DNA of 64,000 nt from Alphaproteobacteria bacterium (GTDB taxonomy: Bacteria; Pseudomonadota; Alphaproteobacteria; Geminicoccales; Geminicoccaceae): positions 1 through 64,000 of the forward strand of contig JALSGP010000013.1 in the NCBI GenBank assembly GCA_026982705.1, written 5' to 3'. The position numbers and the translations under genes were made by a program. Position 1 is the first letter of the stretch. Each line of letters begins with the position of its first letter. This document shows, in pieces, positions 13,369-22,147 of the stretch. The notes beneath the pieces are model-generated. The model was not told the DNA's origin. It did not search any database and was given only the letters and a program-made list of their open reading frames with translations.

Positions 13369-14678
13369 TCGCCGAGACCTTCCACCGCCGCGACGGGCGG
13401 CTGTGGTGCGAGGGGGTGGATCTGGCGGACCTGGCCGAACGCTGGGGCACGCCCCTCTACGTCTACTCGGCCACCGCCGTGCGCCGGCGCGTCCGCCGCT
13501 TCCGGACCGCCTTCGCCGGCCTTCCCGTGCGCTTCTGTTACGCCGTCAAGGCCAATCCCCACCTGGCCCTGCTGCGGCTGCTGGCGCGCGAGGGCGTGGG
13601 GGCCGACACCGTCTCCGCCGGCGAGATCCGCCGCGCGGTGCGGGCGGGGATCGCCCCCGCCGACATCGTCTTCGCCGGCGTCGCCAAGACCGACGAGGAG
13701 ATCCGTCTCGCCCTCGAACTGGGCATCCTCCAGTTCAACGTGGAATCGCGGGAGGAGCTGGCGCGCATCGACGCCATCGCCGGCGCACTGGGACGGACCG
13801 CGCCGGTGGCGCTGCGCGTCAATCCGGACGTGGCCGCCGCGACCCACGACAAGATCGCCACCGGCCGCCGGACCGACAAGTTCGGCCTCCCGCCCGAGGA
13901 GGCCGTCGACGCCGTCCGTCTCGCCGCCCGTCTGCCCCACGTGACGCCGGTGGGGATCCATCTCCACATCGGCTCCCAGATCACCGATCTCGCCCCCTTC
14001 CGCACCGCCTACGCGCGCGTCTTCGCCCTCGTCGACCGCCTCGCCGGCGAGGGGATCCGCCTGCGCCGTCTCGACCTCGGCGGCGGGTTCGGCGTCCGCT
14101 ATCGCGACGAGGAACCGGTGGCGCCGGAGGCGGTGGCGGCGCTGGTGGCGGAACTCCTGGCCGGCCGCGAGCTCGAACTCGTCTTCGAACCGGGCCGCGC
14201 CTTCGTGGCCGAGGCCGGCGTCCTCCTCACCCGCGTGGTCTACCGCAAGGAGAGCGCGGGCCGGCACCTGCTGGTGGTGGATGCGGGCATGAACGATCTG
14301 CTCCGTCCCGCCCTCTACGACGCCTGGCACGGGATCCTGCCGGTGACGGCGGCGGACGCACCCGAGGAGACGGTGGACGTGGTGGGCCCCGTCTGTGAAT
14401 CCGGTGACGTGCTGGGGCGCCGGCGGCGGCTGCCGCAGCTCGCACGCGGCGACCTGCTGGCCATCGCCACCGTCGGCGCCTATGGTGCGGCCATGGCCTC
14501 GACCTACAATTCGCGGCCGCGCCCGGCGGAGGTGCTGGTGGCGGGGGACCGGGCGGTTCGCATCACGCCGCGGCGGGAGCCGGAGGAGGACATGGCCCGC
14601 GAGTGCATCCCGGCCTGGCTCGACGGGGCGGGGGCGACGTCCCCGGGAGGTGGCGATGGCGACGGAGGACCACCCTAG
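13365..14678 (+). CDS. lysA: Diaminopimelate decarboxylase
   Basis: This 437-residue PLP enzyme converts meso-diaminopimelate to lysine, the last step of lysine synthesis. The PLP lysine is in FCYAVKANPHLALLRLL; HIGSQI, LDLGGGFGVRY, CESGDVLG and GAYGAAMASTYNSRPRP follow in the order of LysA. I place the start at TTG 13365: GGAGG precedes it and it overlaps the lptM stop. Earlier in-frame starts would overlap lptM in a low-complexity arginine-rich stretch. Its 3' end overlaps the next gene by 23 bases. Confidence 0.95.
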   Translation: MIAETFHRRDGRLWCEGVDLADLAERWGTPLYVYSATAVRRRVRRFRTAFAGLPVRFCYAVKANPHLALLRLLAREGVGADTVSAGEIRRAVRAGIAPADIVFAGVAKTDEEIRLALELGILQFNVESREELARIDAIAGALGRTAPVALRVNPDVAAATHDKIATGRRTDKFGLPPEEAVDAVRLAARLPHVTPVGIHLHIGSQITDLAPFRTAYARVFALVDRLAGEGIRLRRLDLGGGFGVRYRDEEPVAPEAVAALVAELLAGRELELVFEPGRAFVAEAGVLLTRVVYRKESAGRHLLVVDAGMNDLLRPALYDAWHGILPVTAADAPEETVDVVGPVCESGDVLGRRRRLPQLARGDLLAIATVGAYGAAMASTYNSRPRPAEVLVAGDRAVRITPRREPEEDMARECIPAWLDGAGATSPGGGDGDGGPP

Positions 14679-17136
14679 ACATCGGCAGCAGCTCGCCCTG
14701 GGCATCCTCCTCGCGCGGGCGGTGCTGTTCTGGGAACGGCTGTGGCCGCGGCTGTGGCCGGCGCTGGCGATCCTCGCTCTCTTCGCCCTCACCGTCCTGT
14801 TCGACCTGTGGTCGGCGCTGCCGTCGCGGGTGCGGGCCGCGCTCCTCGCCCTCTTCGCCCTCGCCCTCGCCGCCGCCCTGGGAACGGGGCTCAGGGGACT
14901 GCGCTGGCCGCGGCGGGAGGAGGCCCTCGCCCGGCTGGAACGGGATTCCGGTTTCCGCCACGCGCCGCTCAGGCTGCTGGAGGACCGGCTCGCCGCCGGT
15001 CGCGACGATCCCCTCGCCGTCGCCCTGTGGGCGCGCGAACGGACGCGGCTGTCGGCACTGCTGGACCGGCTGCGGCTGCGGCCGCCGCGCTCGGAGCTGC
15101 CACGACGCGATCCCTGGGCGCTCCGGGCCCTGCTGGGGCTGCTGCTGGTGGTGGGGCTGGTGGAGGCGCGGGGCGATCTCGGCCGCCGTCTCGCCGCGGT
15201 GGTGAGCCCGGCGGCGGCGCCCGCAGGACGGGCCGAAGCGGGACCGCGGCTCGAACTCTGGATCGATCCACCGGACTACACCGGCCTCGCCCCCCGCCAC
15301 CTCGACGGGCCGCCGGGCGACGGCGGCCCTCTGCGGGTCCCACGGGGAAGCCGCCTCGTGCTCCAGGTGCACCGGGTGCCGGAGGGGGTCGAGCCGCGCC
15401 TGCGCCCGGACGACGGCGAAGGGGAGGCCCCGCGACCGCTCGCGGCGGGCAGTTTCGAGTGGCGCCGCGAGGTGACGCGCGACGAGACGCTGACCGTGAC
15501 CCTCGGCGACGGCCGGCCCCTCGCCACGCTGACACTCTCGGTGGTTCCCGACCGGCCGCCCACCGTCGCCTTCGCCGGCCCGCCCGAGGTCACCCGCCGC
15601 CGCAGCCTCGAGATCCGCTTCGAGGCCGGCGACGATTACGGCGTCGCCCAGGTGGCGCTGCTGGTGCGGCCGCGGGAGACCTCCGCCGCCATGGCCGACG
15701 GCATCGCCGATCTCGTGCTGCGCCGGGTGCTGACGCGGCCGGCCCGTCGTCCGCGGGCGCTGCAGAGTCGGGCCTTCGTCGACCTCACCGCCCATCCCCT
15801 CGCCGGACTGCCGGCGGTCCTGGAGCTGGAGGTGGTGGACGCGGCCGGCCAGCGCGGCCGGAGCGGCCCCCTCGCCGTGGTGCTGCCGGAGCGGACCTTC
15901 ACCCATCCCCTCGCCCGCAAGGTGGTGGCGGCCCGCCGCCGACTCGTGGAGGATCCGCGGCGCTGGGCGCTGGTGGGACTGGAACTCCAGGCGCTGGGCC
16001 AGAGCGGGGCGGCGCGGGAGCTGGGCGCACCGGTGCCGCTGATGCTGTTCGTGGCCGCCGCCCGGCTGCTGGGCGACCGCAGCCCCGAGGGGCGGCGGGC
16101 GGCGGTGGACCTCCTCTGGGAGATCGCCCTCTTCGTCGAGGAGGGGGCGCTGTCGCTGGCCGAGCGGGAACTGCGGCGGCGCCAGGAGGCGCTCGAGCGG
16201 GCCCTCGAGGAGGGGGCCTCCGCCGAGGAGGTGGAGCGGCTCGTGCGCGAGCTGGAGGCCGCCCTCGACCGCTATCTGCGCGAGCTGGAGCGGCGGGCGG
16301 CCGAGGCCCTCCGTCGGCGGGCGGACCAGGATGTCCGGCCGTCGGAGATCCCCCTCGACCCCGCGCGCACCCTCTCCCGCCGCGACTTCGAGGAGATGCT
16401 GCGGCGGGCGCGGGAGCTGGCCCGGAGCGGCATGCGCGAGGCCGCCCGCGAGATGCTGGCGCAGCTCCGGCGGATGCTGGAGAATCTGGAGACGCCGCCG
16501 ACGGGCTTCGAGCCCTCGCCGCTGGAGCGGGCCCTCTCGGACCTGCAGCGGCTGACGCGTGAGCAGCAGCAGCTCCTGGATCGCACCTTCCGCCTCTCGC
16601 GGCAGCCCCGCGGCGGGGCCGGCGCCTTTGACCGCCAGCCTGGCGGCGATCCCGACGCGGCCCGCGCCGCCCGGGACCAGGAGCGGCTGCGACGGGCACT
16701 CCAGGCGCTCATGCGCCGCTTCGGCGAGCTGGAGGAGTCGCTGCCGCGAGCGCTGGGACGGGCGGAGCTGGAGATGCGGCGGGCGCGGGACGCGCTGCGC
16801 GGCGGCCGCCCCGAGGAGGCCACCGATGCCCAGAGCCGCGCCCTCGACTTCCTGCGCCGCGGTGGCCGCACCATGCTGGACCGGCTGCGCGAGACCATGC
16901 GGCGGAACGGCCCCGGCATGCCGATGCCCGGGGCCCCGGGTCGCGCCGAGCGCGATCCCCTGGGGCGCGCGGTGCGCAACTTCGGCGGCTTCGCCACCGG
17001 CGGCGTGGAGGTGCCGGAGGACTACGACCTGGGACGCGCCCGCGGCATTCTCGAGGAGCTGATGCGCCGCTCCGGCGACTTCCGCCGGCCGCGCTACGAG
17101 CGCGACTACTACCGGCGGCTGCTGGACCGCTTCTGA
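14656..17136 (+). CDS. DUF4175 (TIGR02302-type) membrane protein
   Basis: This 826-residue protein resembles the large alphaproteobacterial DUF4175 family of unknown function. Two hydrophobic helices lie within the first 75 residues, and a third hydrophobic stretch (WALRALLGLLLVVGLVEA) lies near residue 160. A beta-rich middle part includes the family-typical LWIDPPDYTG. The last 350 residues are a strongly charged, arginine/glutamate-rich helical region, likely coiled coil. The start ATG at 14656 follows GGGAGGTGGCG inside the end of lysA, so it is probably co-transcribed with lptM-lysA. An amidase gene begins five bases after its stop, hinting at a cell-envelope role, but no function is established. 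Confidence 0.82.
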   Translation: MATEDHPRHRQQLALGILLARAVLFWERLWPRLWPALAILALFALTVLFDLWSALPSRVRAALLALFALALAAALGTGLRGLRWPRREEALARLERDSGFRHAPLRLLEDRLAAGRDDPLAVALWARERTRLSALLDRLRLRPPRSELPRRDPWALRALLGLLLVVGLVEARGDLGRRLAAVVSPAAAPAGRAEAGPRLELWIDPPDYTGLAPRHLDGPPGDGGPLRVPRGSRLVLQVHRVPEGVEPRLRPDDGEGEAPRPLAAGSFEWRREVTRDETLTVTLGDGRPLATLTLSVVPDRPPTVAFAGPPEVTRRRSLEIRFEAGDDYGVAQVALLVRPRETSAAMADGIADLVLRRVLTRPARRPRALQSRAFVDLTAHPLAGLPAVLELEVVDAAGQRGRSGPLAVVLPERTFTHPLARKVVAARRRLVEDPRRWALVGLELQALGQSGAARELGAPVPLMLFVAAARLLGDRSPEGRRAAVDLLWEIALFVEEGALSLAERELRRRQEALERALEEGASAEEVERLVRELEAALDRYLRELERRAAEALRRRADQDVRPSEIPLDPARTLSRRDFEEMLRRARELARSGMREAAREMLAQLRRMLENLETPPTGFEPSPLERALSDLQRLTREQQQLLDRTFRLSRQPRGGAGAFDRQPGGDPDAARAARDQERLRRALQALMRRFGELEESLPRALGRAELEMRRARDALRGGRPEEATDAQSRALDFLRRGGRTMLDRLRETMRRNGPGMPMPGAPGRAERDPLGRAVRNFGGFATGGVEVPEDYDLGRARGILEELMRRSGDFRRPRYERDYYRRLLDRF

Positions 17137-17141
17137 GACCG

Positions 17142-17846
17142 GTGCGCGCCACCGTCCGCGACCATCCCTCGCCCAATCACGGCCCGCGTCCGCCCGGCGC
17201 GGCGATCCGCTTCGTGGTGCTGCACTACACGGGCATGGCGAGCGGCGCCGCCGCCCTCGCCCGTCTCCGCGATCCCGCGAGCGGCGTGAGCGCCCACTAT
17301 CTAGTGGACGAGGGCGGCGACATCCTCCGGCTGGTGCCGGAAACACGCAGGGCCTGGCACGCCGGTCGCGGCGCCTGGCGCGACTGCCACGACCTCAACG
17401 ACCACGGCATCGGCATCGAACTGGTCCATCCGGGCCACGACTTCGGCTACCGTCCCTTTCCCGACGCCCAGATCGACGCCCTCTGCCGGCTGCTCGAGGG
17501 ACTGCTCGCCCGTCACCGCCTGCCGCCGGAGGCGGTGATCGCCCACGGCGATCTGGCTCCGCACCGCAAACGCGATCCCGGCGAGTTCTTCCCCTGGACC
17601 ACCCTCGCCCGCCGCGGCCTCGCCTTCCACCCCCGCGATCCGGGCCGGCCCCTTCCGCCGGATCCGCTGGCGGCCCGCGCGCTGCTCCTCCGCATCGGCT
17701 ATCGGCCGGATCTCCCGGAGATCGGCCTCGTGCCGGCCCTTCGCGCCTTCCAGCGGCGCTTCCGGCCCGAGCGGGTGGACGGCATCCTCGATGCCGCCAC
17801 CATGGGCCGGCTCGCGGCGGTGGCGGCGGCGGCCCCACCCTGGTGA
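17142..17846 (+). CDS. AmpD-type N-acetylmuramoyl-L-alanine amidase
   Basis: This 234-residue zinc amidase cleaves the bond between N-acetylmuramic acid and the stem peptide. Likely zinc ligands are the histidine in VVLHYTG near residue 28, the histidine in VIAHGDLAPHRKRDPG near residue 145 and the aspartate after it. A C-terminal peptidoglycan-binding-like segment (LVPALRAFQRRF to GILDAATMGRL) follows. No signal peptide is seen, so it may act in cytoplasmic muropeptide recycling. The start is GTG. It ends tail to tail with trpD2, separated by only 7 bases. Confidence 0.9.
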   Translation: MRATVRDHPSPNHGPRPPGAAIRFVVLHYTGMASGAAALARLRDPASGVSAHYLVDEGGDILRLVPETRRAWHAGRGAWRDCHDLNDHGIGIELVHPGHDFGYRPFPDAQIDALCRLLEGLLARHRLPPEAVIAHGDLAPHRKRDPGEFFPWTTLARRGLAFHPRDPGRPLPPDPLAARALLLRIGYRPDLPEIGLVPALRAFQRRFRPERVDGILDAATMGRLAAVAAAAPPW

Positions 17847-17853
17847 GGCACCG

Positions 17854-18831
17854 TCAGCGGCGCGGGCGATCCGCCCAGAGTTCGCGGGCGAGGCGCTCGG
17901 CCGTCTCGGGACCGTCGGCGCGGCCGGCGGCGTGGAGGGCGAGGGCGGCGGTGGCGATCACCGCCGCCTCCGGTCCCGGCAGCGTCGCCTCGCCCCGCCA
18001 GAGGGCCACCAGCGGTGCCAGCTCGGGCGGCTCGTCCCGCCACGGATGGCGCGGGCCGGCATAGGGCACGGCGGGCCAGACCCGCTCCGCCGGTTCCCCC
18101 CCGTCCAGCACCACGACCCGCACCGGCTTGTCGGGATTGCACTGGAACTCGCCGCCCATCCCCTTGAGGGTGACGGCGGCACGGCGGCCCAGCAGCCGCT
18201 GCACCGCCACCTGCAGGGCCACATAGGGCGGATGGAAGACCCCCTGCACCTGGAAGGGAGCGCGCGCCGGATCCAGGGCACGGGCGGCGGTGTGGATCGC
18301 CGTCCGCACCCCCAGCACCGGCCGCAGGGCGAACAGACGGGCGAAGGCGGGCGCCAGCCGTTCCACCGGCAGATAGGCGAAGCCGTCCCGTTCCAGCCGT
18401 TCGCCCGCCTCCTCCGGCACGCGGGCGGGGACGATGCCGAGGGCCTCGAGGGCGGCGCGGGTGGTGGCGGGCCCCTCGCCGGCGAGGCCGTGCATCAGCA
18501 CCCGCACCCCGGCCCGCGCCACCAGCAGGGCGGCGAGCACGAACCAGGGCGGCCGCCGGTGGCGATCGGCATAGGAGGGCCAGTCGAGCACGACGGGGAG
18601 CGCCGGGTCCTCGGGCAGGGTCGCGCGCACCGCGTCCACGAAGCCGGCGATCTCCTCCGGCGTCTCGCCGCGGGTGCGCAGCACCAGGAGAAAGCCGCCG
18701 AGCTGCGCCGGCTCCACCCGGCCGGCAAGGATCAGGCTCATGGCCGCACGCGCCTCCTCCCGCGTCAGCGGGCGCGAGAGGCGCGGGCCGCGCCCCACGA
18801 TGCGGAGGAAACGGACGAATTCCGCGCTCAC
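17854..18831 (-). CDS. trpD2: TrpD2-like (YbiB-family) glycosyltransferase/nucleic-acid-binding protein
   Basis: This 325-residue protein has the anthranilate phosphoribosyltransferase fold. It starts with helical LTREEARAAMSLILAGRVEP and has VLMHGLAGEGPATTRAALE and LGVRTAIHTAARALDP at the positions of the TrpD substrate loops. It lacks the classic TrpD glycine/serine phosphoribosyl-binding signature, which points to the TrpD2/YbiB branch; E. coli YbiB binds nucleic acid and its enzymatic role is unclear. The GTG start follows AAGGGA, 16 bases after the hemerythrin stop, so it is the last gene of the NO-reductase transcription unit. Its link to NO metabolism is unexplained. Confidence 0.8.
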   Translation of the reverse strand: MSAEFVRFLRIVGRGPRLSRPLTREEARAAMSLILAGRVEPAQLGGFLLVLRTRGETPEEIAGFVDAVRATLPEDPALPVVLDWPSYADRHRRPPWFVLAALLVARAGVRVLMHGLAGEGPATTRAALEALGIVPARVPEEAGERLERDGFAYLPVERLAPAFARLFALRPVLGVRTAIHTAARALDPARAPFQVQGVFHPPYVALQVAVQRLLGRRAAVTLKGMGGEFQCNPDKPVRVVVLDGGEPAERVWPAVPYAGPRHPWRDEPPELAPLVALWRGEATLPGPEAAVIATAALALHAAGRADGPETAERLARELWADRPRR

Positions 18832-18847
18832 GGTCCCTTCCGGCGGT

Positions 18848-19246
18848 TCACACCCCGAGCCGGCGATGGAGACGGGCGTCCTGGGTCCGGAAATGTTCGA
18901 CGAACCAGTCGCGCACGCGCCGTGCCAGCTCCTCGCGGGCGTGGTCGTACTCGCCGCGCGCGGCCCTGTCCATGATCTCGCAGATCTCGTCGAGCAGCGC
19001 CTCGTGCTCGGCCTTGTGCTCGGCATAGGCGTCGTAGCCGGCGCGGCGCATGATCGCCTCCTCGAGGGCGAAATGGGCGGCGATCTTCGCGAACACCTCG
19101 CCGAGGAAGGCCTCGATCTCCTCGCGCGAGGGATCGGCCGACAGCCGGTCGGCCAGCTCGTTGAGGATGTCCACGAGCTCGCGATGCTCGTGGTCCACGT
19201 CGGGAATCCCCGTCTCGAACTCGGGACGCCATTCTATGAGGGACAT
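18848..19246 (-). CDS. Bacteriohemerythrin
   Basis: This 132-residue four-helix protein carries a di-iron site that binds O2 or NO. The ligand pattern is visible as HEHRELVDILNEL, AHFALEEAIMRRAGYDAYAEH, KAEHEALLDEI and the late WFVEHFRTQDARL. The start WRPEFETGIPDVDHEHREL is typical of single-domain bacteriohemerythrins. Its 5' end overlaps the preceding unknown gene by 13 bases, so the two are probably co-translated. In this operon it may scavenge, sense or deliver NO; that role is an inference. Confidence 0.93.
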   Translation of the reverse strand: MSLIEWRPEFETGIPDVDHEHRELVDILNELADRLSADPSREEIEAFLGEVFAKIAAHFALEEAIMRRAGYDAYAEHKAEHEALLDEICEIMDRAARGEYDHAREELARRVRDWFVEHFRTQDARLHRRLGV

Positions 19247-19767
19247 CCGGGTCTGGCCTCCAGATTGTGGAACAGGAACCCACCCTTGTCGGCCTTGAAG
19301 TCGATGCCCAGCCGCCCCCGCGGTGGCAGCATCACCGTTACCTCCCGTTCCCAGGCGAAGACATCCTCGCGGCCGCGGTCCTCGAGACGGGCGAGGAGGC
19401 AGTGGGCACCGGCCGGCACGTCGAACTTGGCGTAGACCCGCGACGGGCCGTCGCCCGAGAGTCCGGTGGGGGGCAGCCATGCGTCGTAGAGAATCCGGCC
19501 GTCCAACCGCAGTTGCACCCGCACCGGCCGGCGCTCGCGCCGGCAGGTGCTGGGCCGGCGTTCCGACGGCGGCAGACGGCGGATCTCCTCATAGCTGAGG
19601 CGGCGACAGGCCTCCACCCGGGCGCCGCCGTGGACCAGCGCCAGCACCAGCCGCGCCCGGTCCGGCGGGAAGTTGTGCCAGACGGGATTCTGGGCGAACC
19701 AGCCCACGCCGGCGGCGGCGAGGGCATAGACCAGGCCCTGTCCGAGCCAGCGCAGCACCTCAGCCAT
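19234..19767 (-). CDS. Unknown membrane-anchored protein of the NO-reductase operon
   Basis: I do not recognise this 177-residue protein. It has one N-terminal membrane helix (about residues 5-25, LGQGLVYALAAAGVGWFAQN), which suggests a mostly periplasmic body. The body contains cysteines near residues 53, 75 and 123, a basic middle part and a predicted beta-rich C-terminus (DVPAGAHCLLARLEDRG to GRLGIDFKADKGG). The GRLGIDFKADKGGFLF end looks conserved enough to be a family signature. Its start overlaps the end of the cytochrome b fusion gene by 8 bases, and its end overlaps the hemerythrin gene. The tight placement argues for a part in assembling or partnering the reductase. Confidence 0.75.
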   Translation of the reverse strand: MAEVLRWLGQGLVYALAAAGVGWFAQNPVWHNFPPDRARLVLALVHGGARVEACRRLSYEEIRRLPPSERRPSTCRRERRPVRVQLRLDGRILYDAWLPPTGLSGDGPSRVYAKFDVPAGAHCLLARLEDRGREDVFAWEREVTVMLPPRGRLGIDFKADKGGFLFHNLEARPGCPS

Positions 19768-21325
19768 CGGCGGTCTCCACGGCACGGCTCACGGGCGCCG
19801 GTGCCACCGGCGGCGTCTCGCCCAGCGCCGCCAGCGCCCGGCGGAAAGCGGCGATCTCCGCCTCCAGCCGGGCCCGCCCCAGCGGTCCCGCCCACACGGT
19901 GCGCACCCGCTCGTCCGGCACCCGCCGCCGCAGCCGCGGATCGCGCCGGCGGGCAAGGCGCGCCTCGGTCCAGGCCTGGCCGAAGCGGTGGAGGCAGGAT
20001 CCGGGCGCACAGCCGGTGATCACCACCCCGTCGGCGAGATCGCGCGAGAGCACGTAGTCCACGAACACCGGCGGCAACTGGCCGGCGCAGGTGACGGTGA
20101 CGGCGGCCACCGCCGGTCCGCCGAGACCGGTGAGATCCACGCCCGGCTCGCAGCCGAAGACCATCACCCGCGGCCGTTCCACCAGCCGCGCGGCGGCGGC
20201 GTGGACCCGCTCCCGCAGCGCGCGGATGGTGGCATCGGGCAGATCGATCCCCGGCGACAGCTCGGCCCGCCGGCGGAAGGGCATGGCGGTGGGGCAGGCG
20301 CCGGCGCAGAGGCCGCAGGCGACGCACAAGGACGGGTCCACCCGCGGCTCGCGGGCGAAGGGGCGACCGTCGCTGCGCATCACCATGGTGATGGCGTTGT
20401 AGGGACAGTCGGCGAAGCAACGCGCACAGCCGTTGCAGTTGGCGAGGTCCACCCGTGCCGGCCGGCGGCGGCGCATGGGCGGCAGCCAGGGGACGGAGAG
20501 GAAGAGGAACAGGAGCACGAGGGAGGCGCTCCAGGTCACCGGCCCCGGCAGCTTCTCGTAGAAGGGATAGAGGGGCAGGTAGAACCAGTCGAGGCCGAGG
20601 TCGGCGGGCACCCGTCCGGGGTCGGCCGGCCCCTGGCTGGTGGCGGGATGGACCAGCGCCAGCACCAGCAGCGAGACCAGCACGCCCACGGCGAGACCGC
20701 GGGGCGGGTGGATGCGCGGGCGGGTGATGCGCTGCAGGTGCACCCACAGCACGATGAGGGCGACGAGGGGGACGGCGATGTGGAGGAAGATCATCAGCGT
20801 GAAGAAACGGTCGTTGAGGTGCTCCACGCTGAGGAAGTTGCGGGCGATGGGCTCGCCGAAGATGCCCGCCGCATCGAGCCACTCGGAGGTGACCAGGGCC
20901 ACGTAGAAGGCGAGCCGGTCCCAGACCAGCCAGTAGCCGGTGATGCCCGAGACGTAGATCATCACCATCACCGGCACGCCCGTCACCCAACTGAACCAGC
21001 GCGCACCCCGGCAGCGATCCAGCGCCCACTCGCGGACCATGTGGAGCATCATCACCACCACCATGCCGTCGGAAGCGTAGCGGTGGAGGCTGCGCATGAT
21101 GCCGGCCGCGTACCACTGGTCGACTGTCATGTATTCCACCGAGCGATATGCTTGGAGGATACCCGTATCGAAGAAAATGTACACGTAGATGCCGCTGATC
21201 ACCACGATCCAGTAAAAGAAGAATCCGAGCGCGCCAAGGTTCAGCAGTGGATTCCACGCCGGCGGGAACACCCGCGAGAGGACCTCTTCCGCCGCGGCGA
21301 AGAGCTTCCGCAGCCCGCGCTTCAC
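19760..21325 (-). CDS. Cytochrome b / two-[4Fe-4S] ferredoxin / MvhD-like fusion protein
   Basis: This 521-residue protein fuses three redox modules. Residues 1-280 resemble cytochrome b of bc complexes: four haem-ligand histidines in two helices at 81/95 and 182/196 with the canonical 13-residue spacing, and LDWFYLPLYP where cytochrome b has its PEWY-type Qo motif. Residues 290-350 hold two [4Fe-4S] motifs (C297, C300, C303, C307 and C334, C337, C340, C344). Residues 385-450 resemble the MvhD/HdrA-associated iron-sulfur subunit, with cysteines at 392, 413, 439 and 444. The GTG start follows GGAGG and overlaps the SCO stop as GTGA. Context suggests it moves electrons between the quinone pool or an iron-sulfur donor and the NO reductase. 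The direction is unknown. Confidence 0.9.
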   Translation of the reverse strand: MKRGLRKLFAAAEEVLSRVFPPAWNPLLNLGALGFFFYWIVVISGIYVYIFFDTGILQAYRSVEYMTVDQWYAAGIMRSLHRYASDGMVVVMMLHMVREWALDRCRGARWFSWVTGVPVMVMIYVSGITGYWLVWDRLAFYVALVTSEWLDAAGIFGEPIARNFLSVEHLNDRFFTLMIFLHIAVPLVALIVLWVHLQRITRPRIHPPRGLAVGVLVSLLVLALVHPATSQGPADPGRVPADLGLDWFYLPLYPFYEKLPGPVTWSASLVLLFLFLSVPWLPPMRRRRPARVDLANCNGCARCFADCPYNAITMVMRSDGRPFAREPRVDPSLCVACGLCAGACPTAMPFRRRAELSPGIDLPDATIRALRERVHAAAARLVERPRVMVFGCEPGVDLTGLGGPAVAAVTVTCAGQLPPVFVDYVLSRDLADGVVITGCAPGSCLHRFGQAWTEARLARRRDPRLRRRVPDERVRTVWAGPLGRARLEAEIAAFRRALAALGETPPVAPAPVSRAVETADG

Positions 21326-22146
21326 GAAAGACCTCCGGTGGTGGAACGACGGTGCCCGCCGGCCCGACGCCACTCCCGCCACAGGACCGTGGCCACCAGG
21401 GCGAGGGAGGCGGCGCCGATGGCGAGACCGATGAAGAGGGAATAGTCGAAATAGTAACGTCCGCTGGCGGGATCGTAGACGGTGCACCAGAGGCGGATGC
21501 GGTCGACGAGGTCGCCGAGGTCGCGGACGGGGCGGTCGCGGCCCAGCACCACGTCCTTGAGGGGTTCCACGATCTGCGGCGGGCTGAAGACGTCGCCGTG
21601 GATCTGGCGGACGATGCGGCCATCGGCGTCCACCAGCGTCACCTGGGCCAGGTGCTGGAAGCCGCCGGCCGAGGGCAGGAAGGTGAAGCCCACCGCCTCG
21701 GTCAGCGCCGTGACGGTGGCGGGATCGCCGGCGAGGAAGTGCCAGTCCGGATCCCTCACGCCCTGCCGGCGGGCGAAGGCGCGCATGGCGGCGGGATCGT
21801 CGCGCGCCACATCGAATCCCACCACCACCACGGCGAAGCGTCCCGGTCCCAGATTGGCGTGGGCATCGGCGACGATGGGGGCGAGGTTCTGGACGAGGGT
21901 GGGGCAGACGCTGCTGCAGGCGGTGTAGACGAAGGTGAGAAGGTAGGGTCTGCCGCGCAGTTGGGTGAGGCGGAAGGGCCGGCCGTCGGCGTCACGGAAG
22001 GCGAGATCCGGGACGAGGCGGCCGATGGCGGCACGGCTGCGGTCGAGGGCCCGCCGGAGGGGATCGTCCGGCTCTGCCCGCGCGGCCACGGTCAGGAGGA
22101 CCCCCACCGCCATCAGCACGGGCAGGAGAGCGCGACGCCCGCGCAC
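21322..22146 (-). CDS. SCO1/SenC-family copper chaperone
   Basis: This 274-residue thioredoxin-fold protein has the copper-binding motif TACSSVCP near residue 80 and a downstream histidine in GFQHLAQVTLVD. SCO proteins deliver copper to, or reduce, the CuA site of oxidase subunit II. It starts with a signal-like hydrophobic segment (LLPVLMAVGVLLTVAARA) and, unusually for SCO, ends with a second membrane helix near residue 245 (LFIGLAIGAASLALVATVLW). It lies in the same run as the CuA-containing subunit, which is its likely client. It starts with GTG right after ctaB and overlaps the next gene by GTGA. Confidence 0.93.
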   Translation of the reverse strand: MRGRRALLPVLMAVGVLLTVAARAEPDDPLRRALDRSRAAIGRLVPDLAFRDADGRPFRLTQLRGRPYLLTFVYTACSSVCPTLVQNLAPIVADAHANLGPGRFAVVVVGFDVARDDPAAMRAFARRQGVRDPDWHFLAGDPATVTALTEAVGFTFLPSAGGFQHLAQVTLVDADGRIVRQIHGDVFSPPQIVEPLKDVVLGRDRPVRDLGDLVDRIRLWCTVYDPASGRYYFDYSLFIGLAIGAASLALVATVLWREWRRAGGHRRSTTGGLS

Positions 22147-22147
22147 C

